From the NCBI GenBank assembly GCA_023128195.1, contig JAGMEL010000207.1, positions 1-8,460 on the forward strand: a stretch of DNA of 8,460 nucleotides, read 5' to 3'. The notes under the pieces are model-generated. The model ran no database searches and was not told where the DNA came from. It saw nothing but the letters and a program-made list of their open reading frames with translations. This stretch comes from Caldifarciminota bacterium (GTDB taxonomy: Bacteria > Hydrothermota > Tepidihabitantia > SM23-42). The first letter of the stretch is position 1; each line of letters starts with the position of its first letter. Below, in pieces: positions 1 to 7,148 of the stretch. Made by a program: the position numbers and the translations under genes.

Positions 1-2
1 AG

Positions 3-1001
3 CCTTTACTACAGAATTTCGGAGGAAGATTAGACCGACTCAACTATGAATTGAGCCAGTATGATATTGATTTCACAGAAATACAGGTATTGGAAAATCA
101 AGAGGGGTTTGTCCTCGATTTAGGCCTGAATTTTCTGGATTGGACCCTGCTCTCTGAGCAAAAGCGTATTGCCAATGAGCGCTTAAACCTGGCACAGGAG
201 CAGTTGCAACAGACAAGGAGAAAACGGCAAGCAAATCTGGTGGACAAGGTAGATGTTTTACGAACCGAGGATGCAGCCAGGATTGCCAATCAGAATATCG
301 TATTGATCCAATCCCAGTTCAAATCAAAACAGGCAGAATTAGCTGTTCTTGCCCAGTCTCAAGAAATCTACAACCTCAACCCGGAATTTGATCTATATAC
401 CCTGGAAACTCTACCAACACTTGATGATGCGGTTTCCCAGTTAAAGGAGAAATCTAGAATCCTCAGAGCTCTTGGTGTACGTCGTGAACAGCTTTCTCAC
501 CTTAGCAAAGGTTATACAGAAACCAAACGTCCCCAGCTCTTTCTAAGCATTGGAACTGGGCTACAGAGTGGAGATGAGGAATTTTCCAATTCTTTTGACC
601 TTGATAAACCTGATGTATTAGTTGCACTTGATTTCCATTATCCCTTTGGTAATCGAACTGCAAAATCAGATATTGCAAAGACAGATCTCGAACTCATACA
701 AATTGAAAAAGATATTGAGAATGTATCATTAAATCTTGAAGCTGGCGTGAGAAACTTACTGATTTCGATAAAAGAAATGGAAAAGGTGCTTGTGCTCAAC
801 CAGGAACAAATAGAATCAGCTAAAGCAAAAACCAGGGAAGAGTTACGTTTGTATAATCAGGGTCGTGGTATACTCACGTTTGTAATACAGAGCAGGGATA
901 ATGAAGAGCAGGCAAAACTGACCTATGCACAAAATGCAGCCAACTATCACAAATTAATTCTTCAGTACCGTGCCCTTATGGACGAGCTTTTTACTAAATA
1001 G
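3..1001 (+). CDS. TolC-family outer-membrane efflux protein, 5'-partial
   Basis: Outer-membrane channel of a tripartite efflux pump (OEP family, PF02321 type). The frame is open to the left edge: codons before the TTG at 51 read PLLQNFGGRLDRLNYE, typical OEP sequence, so that TTG is not the real start and the gene begins upstream. The visible 332 residues hold the end of repeat 1, with long charged helices at about 130-360 (for example QLQQTRRKRQ and VLRTEDAARIANQN). Repeat 2 follows, with beta-strand stretches at about 535-650 (LFLSIGTGLQSG, LVALDFHYPFGNRT) and a second coiled-coil pair at about 660-980. OEP proteins usually have 420-480 residues, so roughly 100-150 are missing. The TAG stop overlaps the AGGAGG ribosome site of the RND gene, so the two genes are co-transcribed. 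The fold is secure by pattern; the substrate is unknown. Confidence 0.9.
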   Translation, partial: PLLQNFGGRLDRLNYELSQYDIDFTEIQVLENQEGFVLDLGLNFLDWTLLSEQKRIANERLNLAQEQLQQTRRKRQANLVDKVDVLRTEDAARIANQNIVLIQSQFKSKQAELAVLAQSQEIYNLNPEFDLYTLETLPTLDDAVSQLKEKSRILRALGVRREQLSHLSKGYTETKRPQLFLSIGTGLQSGDEEFSNSFDLDKPDVLVALDFHYPFGNRTAKSDIAKTDLELIQIEKDIENVSLNLEAGVRNLLISIKEMEKVLVLNQEQIESAKAKTREELRLYNQGRGILTFVIQSRDNEEQAKLTYAQNAANYHKLILQYRALMDELFTK

Positions 1002-1012
1002 GAGGATTAACC

Positions 1013-4000
1013 ATGAGTTCATTCTTTAAATTTTTTGCTGAACGTCATACCCTGGCAAATCTCATCATTATCATGACAATTCTACTTGGCGCGAATACAT
1101 TACTACAAATAAATCGTGATATGTACCCCAAGGTAGATTTTGGTATCATGACAATCAAGACGATTTATCCAAATGCTTCACCTGAAGACGTAGAGTTAAA
1201 TGTCACGAATAAGATCGAAGAAGAATTAAAAAATGTTACTGGTATTGAACGTACGACATCAGTTTCAATGGAAAATGTATCCTTTGTCATGGCAGTTATT
1301 GATATTGATGCAAAGGATCAGAACAAAGTCAAGGACGATATCAGGGAAGCAGTAGCAAGGGTGGCGGATTTGCCCGCCGAGATAACGGATGCCCCAAAGA
1401 TCGATGAGATGAGTACGACATCCCATATCCCGGTGATTGAAATAGGTCTTTCTGGTGAGATTCCTTATGGAGAGTTAAGGGAATATGCTAAGCGTCTTGA
1501 GAAAAAACTGAGGGATATTCCCGGTGTAGGAAAATTAGAGAAATTTGGGTATCAAGCAAGAGAGATTAAAGTAGAGGTCTCTCCTCAAGCCCTTAAACAA
1601 TATCAAATCCCTCTGAGAGAAATTATCATGGCAATTCAGGGGCGCAATATCCGCACAACTGCCGGCACTTTTGAATCGTATACAAGTGAAAAGAACCTTG
1701 TCACACTGGCTCAGTTCCAGGATCCTTATGAAATAGAAAATGTTGTTGTGCGCTCGACCTTTGAAGGTCCACTTATCAAAATAAAAAACCTTGCCATTAT
1801 AAAGGATGGTTTCGAAGAAGAACGGGTGATGTCTCGTATGAATGGTAAGCCGGCAATCAGTTTTGTAGTATATAAAAATGAATCTGCCGATATCATCAGA
1901 ACATGCGATGCGATCAAAGAATTAATTGCTGAAGAGCAAGAAAACCTTCCCAAACAAGTAGAGATTCAGCATTCAGCAGATCTATCAAAGTATGTCCGCA
2001 ATCGTTTTAATGTGGTAATGACGAATTTATTTATTGGTCTTGTTTTTGTAATAATCATTTTGACCTTTTTTCTCAACATTCGAACTTCTTTCTGGATCGC
2101 CATGGGTATACCTGTATCTTTATTAGGAGTTATCTTTTTGTTACCCTTTTTCGATGTTTCCCTGGATAGTATTACGCTCTCATCAATGATTCTTGTTATT
2201 GGTATTATTGTTGATGATGGCATTATCATTGCTGAAAATATATACCAACGTAGAGAAAAAGGAGACCCACCACTAAAAGCAGCTGTCGAGGGTATTCGAG
2301 AGGTCTTTCGTCCTGTTTTAACAACAGTACTCACGACCTTTTTGGCTTTTGCACCTATGTTCTTTATGTCTGGTCGATTCGGGAAATTTATTGTGGTAAT
2401 TCCTCTTGTCGTTAGTTTAGCACTATTTATTTCCCTTTCCGAAGCAGTCATCGCATTACCCGCACATTTGCTCCCAGGCTTGCGACGGGTTCAGAAAAAA
2501 TCTTCTACAATGAGCCGAAAATGGTTTGAATTCCTGAAAGAACGCTACAGGAAAATTGTATTTCGCTTTTTAAAATGGCGATATCTTATTGTATCAGTAT
2601 TTGCAGTAATTCTTATTATAGCACTCTGGTATGGCATGACCCAACTGAAATTCATACTTTTCCCTTCAAAAATGGCTTCGGATTTTTATGTGCTAATAGA
2701 ACTACCAATAGGAAATTCGCTTGAGGCATCATCTGACAGGGTAAAAGAGATTGAGGAATTAATACTCGGTTTACCCAAGGAAGAACTTGAATCATTTGTC
2801 ACACGTATAGGTCATAACCCCTGGCTTGAGACAGAAAGTGAGAACTATGCTGCGCTGGCAGTAAGTCTTACTCCTTATGCTACACGTGAGCGGACTGCTG
2901 ATGATATTGTTGAAGCGCTTAGACACGAAACAGACGAAATGGAAGGTTTTGTAAGTATTTCATATTTAATCGAGACCGGGGGTCCACCTGTTGGCAGACC
3001 AATAAGCATAGGAATTGCCGGAATCAATGACAGCTTTAGAAAAGAGGTTGCAGATTCTTTGGAAGCGTTTTTGAACAATATTCAAGGTGTGAAGGATGTC
3101 CAGCGAGATGATAAATCAGGTAAGGACCAGGTAGAAATTAAGGTCAACTATGACAAACTGGCACGACTCGGACTAACTGTAGCAGATATTGCACAAAACG
3201 TGCGCATTGCCTATGATGGTGAAGTTGTAACGAGTGTGCGTTACGCAGATGAAGATGTCGATTTCCGAATAATATTAGATGAAAAATCTCGTAAGCGAGT
3301 AGATTACATACGAGAACTCCCAATCCCGAATCGTCAGGGCAGACTCATTCCATTAAAAGAAGTTGCCCGGCTTAAAACAGGTCCTGGTCCTGCAGATTTT
3401 CGGCATTACAAAGGAGACCGGACCACAACAATTGAGGCTGATGTTGATCAAAATATTATAACCGCCCTGAAAGCAACCAATATGGTCTTTGACCACTTTA
3501 ACCTGGATAAAGATTGGCCAGGCACGCGTTTTATCGTAGGTGGTGAGGTCATGGAAACTGAGGAGTCAATGGCAAGTTTAATAAAAACATTTATAATCGC
3601 TATTATAGCAATCTATTTTCTTTTGGTACTTTTGTTCAATTCTTTTACCCAACCCTTCTCAGTCATCGTAGCGATCCCTTTTGGTGTTGTCGGTGTGATT
3701 ATTGCTTTTGCATTACACGGTGAACCCATGAGTTTTGTCGGGATGCTGGGCGTGGTCGGACTTGCCGGTGTCGTTGTTAACGATTCCCTTGTTTTGGTTA
3801 ATCATATAAATCGATTAAAACGCGAAAAACAAGGTGAAAATCTTTTGACCCTGGTTGCACAGGGAACTGCCAATCGATTTCGTGCGGTTATATTGACCAC
3901 ACTCACAACAGTTGCCAGTCTTATACCTCTTGCCTATGGTCTTGGCGGATCAGACCCGTTCATGGCTCCTACTGCACTGGCACTCGGTTATGGTCTATTA

Positions 4001-4093
4001 TTTGCTACACCCCTGACCCTGGTACTTGTGCCGTGTCTCTATGTTGTGCAGAATGACGTGAAAAGACTTGCGGCCAGAATATTCAGGAAGTAA
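1013..4093 (+). CDS. RND-family efflux transporter permease (AcrB/HAE-1-like)
   Basis: Inner-membrane, proton-driven pump of the AcrB/MexB superfamily that would expel substrate through the upstream outer-membrane factor. It has 1026 residues (AcrB has 1049) and appears intact. The two-fold RND plan is visible: TM1 at about 12-31, a periplasmic porter domain at 35-335, TM2-TM6 at about 339-485 and TM7 at about 524-541. A second porter domain (545-855) and TM8-TM12 (about 860-1012) follow. TM4 carries the proton-relay pair D401-D402 in GIIVDDGIIIAENI. TM10 has N923-D924 in GVVVNDSLVLVNH, where AcrB has the relay lysine K940. This asparagine form is common in non-AcrB RND branches, so the pump is probably functional but not a close AcrB orthologue. 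The ATG at 1013 follows AGGAGG at 1000-1005 with 7-nt spacing, 11 bp after the preceding stop. Drug, lipid or metal specificity cannot be read; there is no CusA-like signature. Confidence 0.95.
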   Translation: MSSFFKFFAERHTLANLIIIMTILLGANTLLQINRDMYPKVDFGIMTIKTIYPNASPEDVELNVTNKIEEELKNVTGIERTTSVSMENVSFVMAVIDIDAKDQNKVKDDIREAVARVADLPAEITDAPKIDEMSTTSHIPVIEIGLSGEIPYGELREYAKRLEKKLRDIPGVGKLEKFGYQAREIKVEVSPQALKQYQIPLREIIMAIQGRNIRTTAGTFESYTSEKNLVTLAQFQDPYEIENVVVRSTFEGPLIKIKNLAIIKDGFEEERVMSRMNGKPAISFVVYKNESADIIRTCDAIKELIAEEQENLPKQVEIQHSADLSKYVRNRFNVVMTNLFIGLVFVIIILTFFLNIRTSFWIAMGIPVSLLGVIFLLPFFDVSLDSITLSSMILVIGIIVDDGIIIAENIYQRREKGDPPLKAAVEGIREVFRPVLTTVLTTFLAFAPMFFMSGRFGKFIVVIPLVVSLALFISLSEAVIALPAHLLPGLRRVQKKSSTMSRKWFEFLKERYRKIVFRFLKWRYLIVSVFAVILIIALWYGMTQLKFILFPSKMASDFYVLIELPIGNSLEASSDRVKEIEELILGLPKEELESFVTRIGHNPWLETESENYAALAVSLTPYATRERTADDIVEALRHETDEMEGFVSISYLIETGGPPVGRPISIGIAGINDSFRKEVADSLEAFLNNIQGVKDVQRDDKSGKDQVEIKVNYDKLARLGLTVADIAQNVRIAYDGEVVTSVRYADEDVDFRIILDEKSRKRVDYIRELPIPNRQGRLIPLKEVARLKTGPGPADFRHYKGDRTTTIEADVDQNIITALKATNMVFDHFNLDKDWPGTRFIVGGEVMETEESMASLIKTFIIAIIAIYFLLVLLFNSFTQPFSVIVAIPFGVVGVIIAFALHGEPMSFVGMLGVVGLAGVVVNDSLVLVNHINRLKREKQGENLLTLVAQGTANRFRAVILTTLTTVASLIPLAYGLGGSDPFMAPTALALGYGLLFATPLTLVLVPCLYVVQNDVKRLAARIFRK

Positions 4094-4165
4094 AAGGAAA
4101 CAGGCTACTTTTTACTGATAAATTTTACGGACTGAGTTTATGGATTTGATCCCATATCATCAGTC

Positions 4166-4194
4166 TTGACATAACCGCGTTTGCTCAGTATGAT
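4166..4194 (+). promoter_or_regulatory. Sigma-70-type promoter of the TPR/PEGA gene
   Basis: TTGACA at 4166-4171 (perfect -35), a 17-bp spacer, then TATGAT at 4189-4194 (5 of 6 to the -10 consensus). Transcription should start near 4201, giving a leader of about 38 nt. A perfect 10-bp palindrome AGAATATTCT lies at 4208-4217 inside that leader. AGGAGG at 4230-4235 precedes the ATG at 4239 with a short 3-nt spacing. The promoter separates this gene from the efflux operon, for which no convincing hairpin-plus-T-tract terminator is visible in 4094-4165. Confidence 0.75.
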
Positions 4195-4238
4195 ATATTC
4201 CTTAGATAGAATATTCTGATATTTAATCCAGGAGGTTT

Positions 4239-6161
4239 ATGGCAAACTGTCCAGAGTGTGGAAAAGAAATACCCGAGGGGCAAAAGGAATGTCCGTCCTG
4301 TGGTATAAGAACAACGAATCTTGGTGTTAAGGTTGAAGCCCATATTAATCTATTGAAGAAAAAAATTGAAAAAGAACCATCAAATACAAAGCTTCATATT
4401 GACCTCGGGAAATTATATCAAAAACACGATTTCCTCAACGAAGCACTGAGCGAGTATCAAAAAACCGTAAACATTGACACCAACAATTTTGATGCACAAA
4501 TCAGATCTGCGCATCTATACCTTAAATTCAAGGAACTCGGAAAAGCAGAAAAAGCATTCCGCGCTGCGCTGCATATTGATCCAAAATCCGCTGAGTCCCT
4601 TATTGGGCTTTTCCGTACTTATTATCTTCAAAATAGAACAACGGAAGCGATTGTGCTTGGTGAAAAAATTGTGCAGTCTAAACCTAAGAATGTAGAGTTT
4701 CATGTGTTATTGAAAAACCTATATAATCGAAAAGGTGACAAAGAAAAAGCTTTGATTGTACTGCATAAATTGGAAGCACTCACTCCAAACAATAAAGAGG
4801 TTATTAAAGAAGTAGCACTCCACTACAAAAAAGATAACAATATGAAAAAAGTGATTGAATACTACAGCAAAATGCGGGATATTGAAGCTGAAGATCTCGA
4901 TTTAGGTTTCCAAATTGGTAAATATTACTATGAAAATCATGAATACGACAAGGTGATTGAACATCTAGATGACCTGTTCAAGAAAAACAGCATTACGCCA
5001 AAAATGGATGCTATGTTACGCACTTACCTGGCACTTGCTCATTTTAACAAAGGCAATATTCCTGATGCCAAGAATCTCGTTGATAAAATGCTGCCATCTA
5101 ATGCACTGCACATGGACAAAACAACACAAAAGAAACTCGCCTCGCTTTTCTTCAAAATCGGTCAAGACGATCTCCAAAGCAATAGAATGAAGGAAGCAAT
5201 TACCTTTTTCGAAAAAGCTGTCAGCTATGACAAAGAAACCATAGAGTATAGCAAAATGCTGGATAAAATAAAAAATGAAGTAGTCCTTTCAAATAAAAAG
5301 ATTTCGAAAAAAACATCAATGATCGCTTTAGGTGCAACCGGCGCATGTGTTCTTATAGTATTAGTGTGGATATTAACACATAACAAACTTATCATGCAAG
5401 TCGAACCCGCGGAAGATATTGCGGTTCTTATTGATGGACAACCCGTGAAGACTCAAGTTGAAAAGTCAGGGATTCTCCTATCGCCCGTGCTCTTGATAGG
5501 CAAGCACGACATTGTTATTGAAAAAGCAGGATACGAGAAATGGCAGGGTTCGATGAATATAGGAATCGGCAGACGAGCCAGGCTCGTGGTCGAATTAGTC
5601 CCAATTTATTACTTCCTGCAGCTGACATCAGTGCCAAAGGGTGCATTTGTGATGATTGATGGACAATTTGTCGGAAAAACACCCTTTACCTCAGATCAAA
5701 TATTGGCGTGTCCCCATGTAATTGAGATAGAACATGATGGTCACGCAACGTGGCGCGATACATTAACGGTCACTGAAAACGATTCAGTTGATCTGGGCGT
5801 TATCAGTTTGAAAAACCTGGCGGGTAAATGGCACGGAAAAATAGGTACGGATAGCTACGCCTATAATGCTGCCTTCAACATGACAATAAAACAAACAAAT
5901 GCGGATTTGACTATTAAATATTATCATCAGATAAGAGAAGACTGTTTGTATACTGGTAAGATTAAAGGTCAAATAAAGAAAGACGAATTCTATGCGGAAG
6001 GTGATATAACATACAGATATATAAAGGTGTTCTATTTGGCACAGACAAAAAAGAACATTGTAATGCGAGGGAAAATTTCTGATAATTGGGAGCGAATCGA
6101 AGGCAAGTATTCTATTGAAGGCATTGCGGAACAAAATTGGTGGGCAGATCTCAAGCCGTAG
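4239..6161 (+). CDS. Zinc-ribbon / TPR / single-TM / PEGA-domain membrane protein
   Basis: A 640-residue protein of unrecognised specific function. Domains in order: a zinc ribbon at 4-21 (CPEC, ten residues, CPSC; C4, C7, C18, C21); a TPR helical array at about 30-330 with roughly 7-8 repeats (for example residues 47-80, 81-114 and 115-148, with A-L-Y and A-F/Y-K-A positions); a basic stretch NKKISKKTS at 352-360; one hydrophobic helix at about 361-380; two PEGA-like beta domains at about 384-455 and 457-525 (hallmarks VLIDGQPV and VMIDGQFVGKTPFT); and a beta-rich tail at about 526-640 beginning LAGKWHGKIG. The positive-inside rule puts ribbon and TPRs in the cytoplasm and PEGA plus tail in the periplasm. 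There is no cleavable signal peptide. The gene has its own promoter and stands alone. A scaffold linking cytoplasmic partners to the envelope is inferred from architecture; no catalytic motif is seen. Confidence 0.85.
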   Translation: MANCPECGKEIPEGQKECPSCGIRTTNLGVKVEAHINLLKKKIEKEPSNTKLHIDLGKLYQKHDFLNEALSEYQKTVNIDTNNFDAQIRSAHLYLKFKELGKAEKAFRAALHIDPKSAESLIGLFRTYYLQNRTTEAIVLGEKIVQSKPKNVEFHVLLKNLYNRKGDKEKALIVLHKLEALTPNNKEVIKEVALHYKKDNNMKKVIEYYSKMRDIEAEDLDLGFQIGKYYYENHEYDKVIEHLDDLFKKNSITPKMDAMLRTYLALAHFNKGNIPDAKNLVDKMLPSNALHMDKTTQKKLASLFFKIGQDDLQSNRMKEAITFFEKAVSYDKETIEYSKMLDKIKNEVVLSNKKISKKTSMIALGATGACVLIVLVWILTHNKLIMQVEPAEDIAVLIDGQPVKTQVEKSGILLSPVLLIGKHDIVIEKAGYEKWQGSMNIGIGRRARLVVELVPIYYFLQLTSVPKGAFVMIDGQFVGKTPFTSDQILACPHVIEIEHDGHATWRDTLTVTENDSVDLGVISLKNLAGKWHGKIGTDSYAYNAAFNMTIKQTNADLTIKYYHQIREDCLYTGKIKGQIKKDEFYAEGDITYRYIKVFYLAQTKKNIVMRGKISDNWERIEGKYSIEGIAEQNWWADLKP

Positions 6162-6183
6162 TTAATGCCAGGTTGAGACGCGA

Positions 6184-6217
6184 TGGGGTCAAATCTCTAG
6201 GGCGTGTTGCCCAAATC
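6184..6217 (+). repeat. Left terminal inverted repeat (34 bp)
   Basis: Left arm of the palindromic element, identical over 34 bp to the reverse complement of 6352-6385. It contains GGGTCAAATCTCTAG followed by the internal stem GGGC-GTGTT-GCCC at 6200-6212. Confidence 0.9.
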
Positions 6218-6243
6218 GAATTCAGGCATGTGAAATTCTAAAA

Positions 6244-6345
6244 TGTCATTACGAGAAGCGCAGCGACGAAGTAATCTCATGAAATATAATGAGATTGCCA
6301 CACCCCGACCATTACAATTCTTAATGGTCGGGCTTCGCAATGACA
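6244..6345. repeat. Inner imperfect inverted-repeat module with two hairpins
   Basis: TGTCATTACGAGAAGC at 6244-6259 pairs with GCTTCGCAATGACA at 6332-6345, with one A/C mismatch and a 2-nt bulge. Inside are two separate hairpins. Stem 6271-6280 pairs with 6289-6298 (GTAATCTCAT against ATGAGATTGC, one G-T wobble, 8-nt loop). Stem 6304-6314 pairs perfectly with 6322-6332 (CCCGACCATTA, 11 bp, 7-nt loop). The TGTCATT-CGAG...GCGACGAAG-AATCTC layout resembles dispersed repeats found between genes in many bacteria (from memory, unverified). Neither hairpin is followed by a T tract, so neither is a classical intrinsic terminator, though read-through from both convergent genes would meet them. Confidence 0.7.
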
Positions 6346-6351
6346 AAAAGA

Positions 6352-6385
6352 GATTTGGGCAACACGCCCTAGAGATTTGACCCCA
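6352..6385 (-). repeat. Right terminal inverted repeat (34 bp)
   Basis: Right arm of the element, a perfect reverse complement of 6184-6217. Bases 6369-6385 are also coding on the minus strand: they supply the final residues G-S-N-L and the TAG stop of the methyltransferase. Confidence 0.9.
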
Positions 6386-7061
6386 CTGTTTTGCTCTTCT
6401 GCATTACAAAAAAAACTGAACCATGATATTTGGGATTCTTTTTAAATTCATCTACCTCATGCTGTTCTTTGTCTAATAGAACAAGCGCATCAGGATCACC
6501 ACGATATTTTTTGCAAAGCTTTTGAATTCGTTTTTCCAGTGGGCAATAATATTCATTCCACCAGATGTCCTCAGGTACTACAAAATGTTCTATGAGCTTA
6601 TAGCCACACACAGGAATAGTTTTCAATTTTTTGGGTATTTCACTTACCTCATCATGGACTACTAAAAATCCATTGGGTTTAATAAATCGACGCCACTCTT
6701 GTAAACCTTTTTCAAAACCTATTACAAATATCGCACCCTCTGTCCAGATGATGTCGAAGGTTTTATCAGGGAACTTCATATTTAATAATGAACATTTCAT
6801 TGTCTTAACTCGTTCTGTAAAACCAGCCTCTTTGATTTTCTTTGTAAGTTTATTGAGTAGAGATTGGTCAATATCGATTCCTATTATCTCACCCTTACTT
6901 AATCTTGCAAGTTCCAGGGTCGGGACTCCAGAGCCACAGCCAATATCAAGAATGCGGGGTTTTTCCAATTTAGGGAGCATTTGAAAAGCTTTTGTAGTGT
7001 ACTTATTAAAACTGTGTCTTAGAAGATCGTGATTTAGCTCCAATAATATATCTTTCTCCAT
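6369..7061 (-). CDS. Class I SAM-dependent methyltransferase, 3' end rewritten by the element
   Basis: Small cytosolic Rossmann-fold methyltransferase (Methyltransf_11/25 type), 230 residues from the chosen start. Motif I is ILDIGCGSG at 37-45. GIDID at 61-65 supplies the acidic ribose-binding residue (probably D63). FDIIWTEGAIF is the motif IV region, followed by GLQEWRRFIKPNGFLVVHDE (strand 5 region). The C-terminal half (IWWNEYYCPLEKRI, KYRGDPDA, YHGSVFFVMQK) fits a subfamily that normally ends shortly after the last strand, so the fold is complete. The substrate is unknown. The frame is open up to 7172, but the added 37 residues do not look like protein and would run into the divergent gene. 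The ATG at 7061 follows a promoter that would start transcription about 2 nt upstream. The final G-S-N-L and stop come from the element's inverted repeat. Confidence 0.85.
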   Translation of the reverse strand: MEKDILLELNHDLLRHSFNKYTTKAFQMLPKLEKPRILDIGCGSGVPTLELARLSKGEIIGIDIDQSLLNKLTKKIKEAGFTERVKTMKCSLLNMKFPDKTFDIIWTEGAIFVIGFEKGLQEWRRFIKPNGFLVVHDEVSEIPKKLKTIPVCGYKLIEHFVVPEDIWWNEYYCPLEKRIQKLCKKYRGDPDALVLLDKEQHEVDEFKKNPKYHGSVFFVMQKSKTVGSNL

Positions 7062-7069
7062 TGCTCTAA

Positions 7070-7097
7070 AAGATAACGAAGAAAACGTATTTGTCAA
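7070..7097 (-). promoter_or_regulatory. Methyltransferase promoter, near-leaderless
   Basis: On the minus strand, TTGACA (plus-strand 7092-7097) is followed by a 16-bp spacer and TATCTT (plus-strand 7070-7075, 4 of 6 to the -10 consensus). The predicted start near 7063 leaves about 2 nt before the ATG at 7061. No Shine-Dalgarno sequence is visible upstream of that ATG. Confidence 0.55.
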
Positions 7098-7114
7098 CGC
7101 CAAATTTTCAATTC

Positions 7115-7142
7115 TTGATTTTTCCCGGAATTGTATTATAAT
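7115..7142 (+). promoter_or_regulatory. lepB promoter, predicted leaderless
   Basis: TTGATT at 7115-7120, a 16-bp spacer and a perfect TATAAT at 7137-7142. Transcription would begin about 7 nt after the -10 box, which is the A of the ATG at 7149. The bases before the ATG (TATAATCGTAAT) contain no ribosome-binding site, in keeping with a leaderless mRNA. Confidence 0.65.
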
Positions 7143-7148
7143 CGTAAT

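Larger units (their letters stand above)
6184..6385. mobile_element. 202-bp non-autonomous palindromic element (MITE/BIME-like)
   Basis: The ends form perfect 34-bp terminal inverted repeats: 6184-6217 equals the reverse complement of 6352-6385, beginning TGGGGTCAAATCTCTAGGGC. Pairing stops at the next base on both sides. The 134-bp interior has no convincing ORF and holds a further set of nested inverted repeats. No target-site duplication is seen: left flank ends GACGCGA, right flank starts CTGTTTT. Each arm contains a small hairpin, GGGC-GTGTT-GCCC, after a conserved leader, an arrangement reminiscent of REP/BIME sequences mobilised by IS200-like (RAYT, Y1) transposases; that assignment is inference. 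No transposase is present, so movement would need one supplied in trans. It lies between two convergent genes, 22 bp after one stop and overlapping the 3' end of the other, and its transcript would fold strongly. Confidence 0.8.

Noticed and set aside
51..53. TTG as the start of the outer-membrane efflux gene
   Set aside because: The frame stays open to the window edge and encodes typical OEP residues before it, and the GGAGG at 21-25 is too far away to serve this codon.
1966..2451. 161-residue minus-strand ORF within the RND gene
   Set aside because: It lies opposite the well-conserved RND frame, has no ribosome site and matches no recognisable fold; it is a shadow frame.
4094..4165. Terminator after the efflux operon
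   Set aside because: The TACTTTTTACTG region has a T run but no stable stem in front of it.
5784..6134. 116-residue minus-strand ORF under the TPR/PEGA gene tail
   Set aside because: Antisense to a coherent domain-bearing frame with no independent coding evidence.
6304..6332. Intrinsic terminator between the convergent genes
   Set aside because: The 11-bp stem is strong but no T tract follows on either strand, and it belongs to the repeat module.
7131..7148. TTG start adding six residues to signal peptidase I
   Set aside because: Its first codons overlap the TATAAT box, so the transcript probably starts after it.
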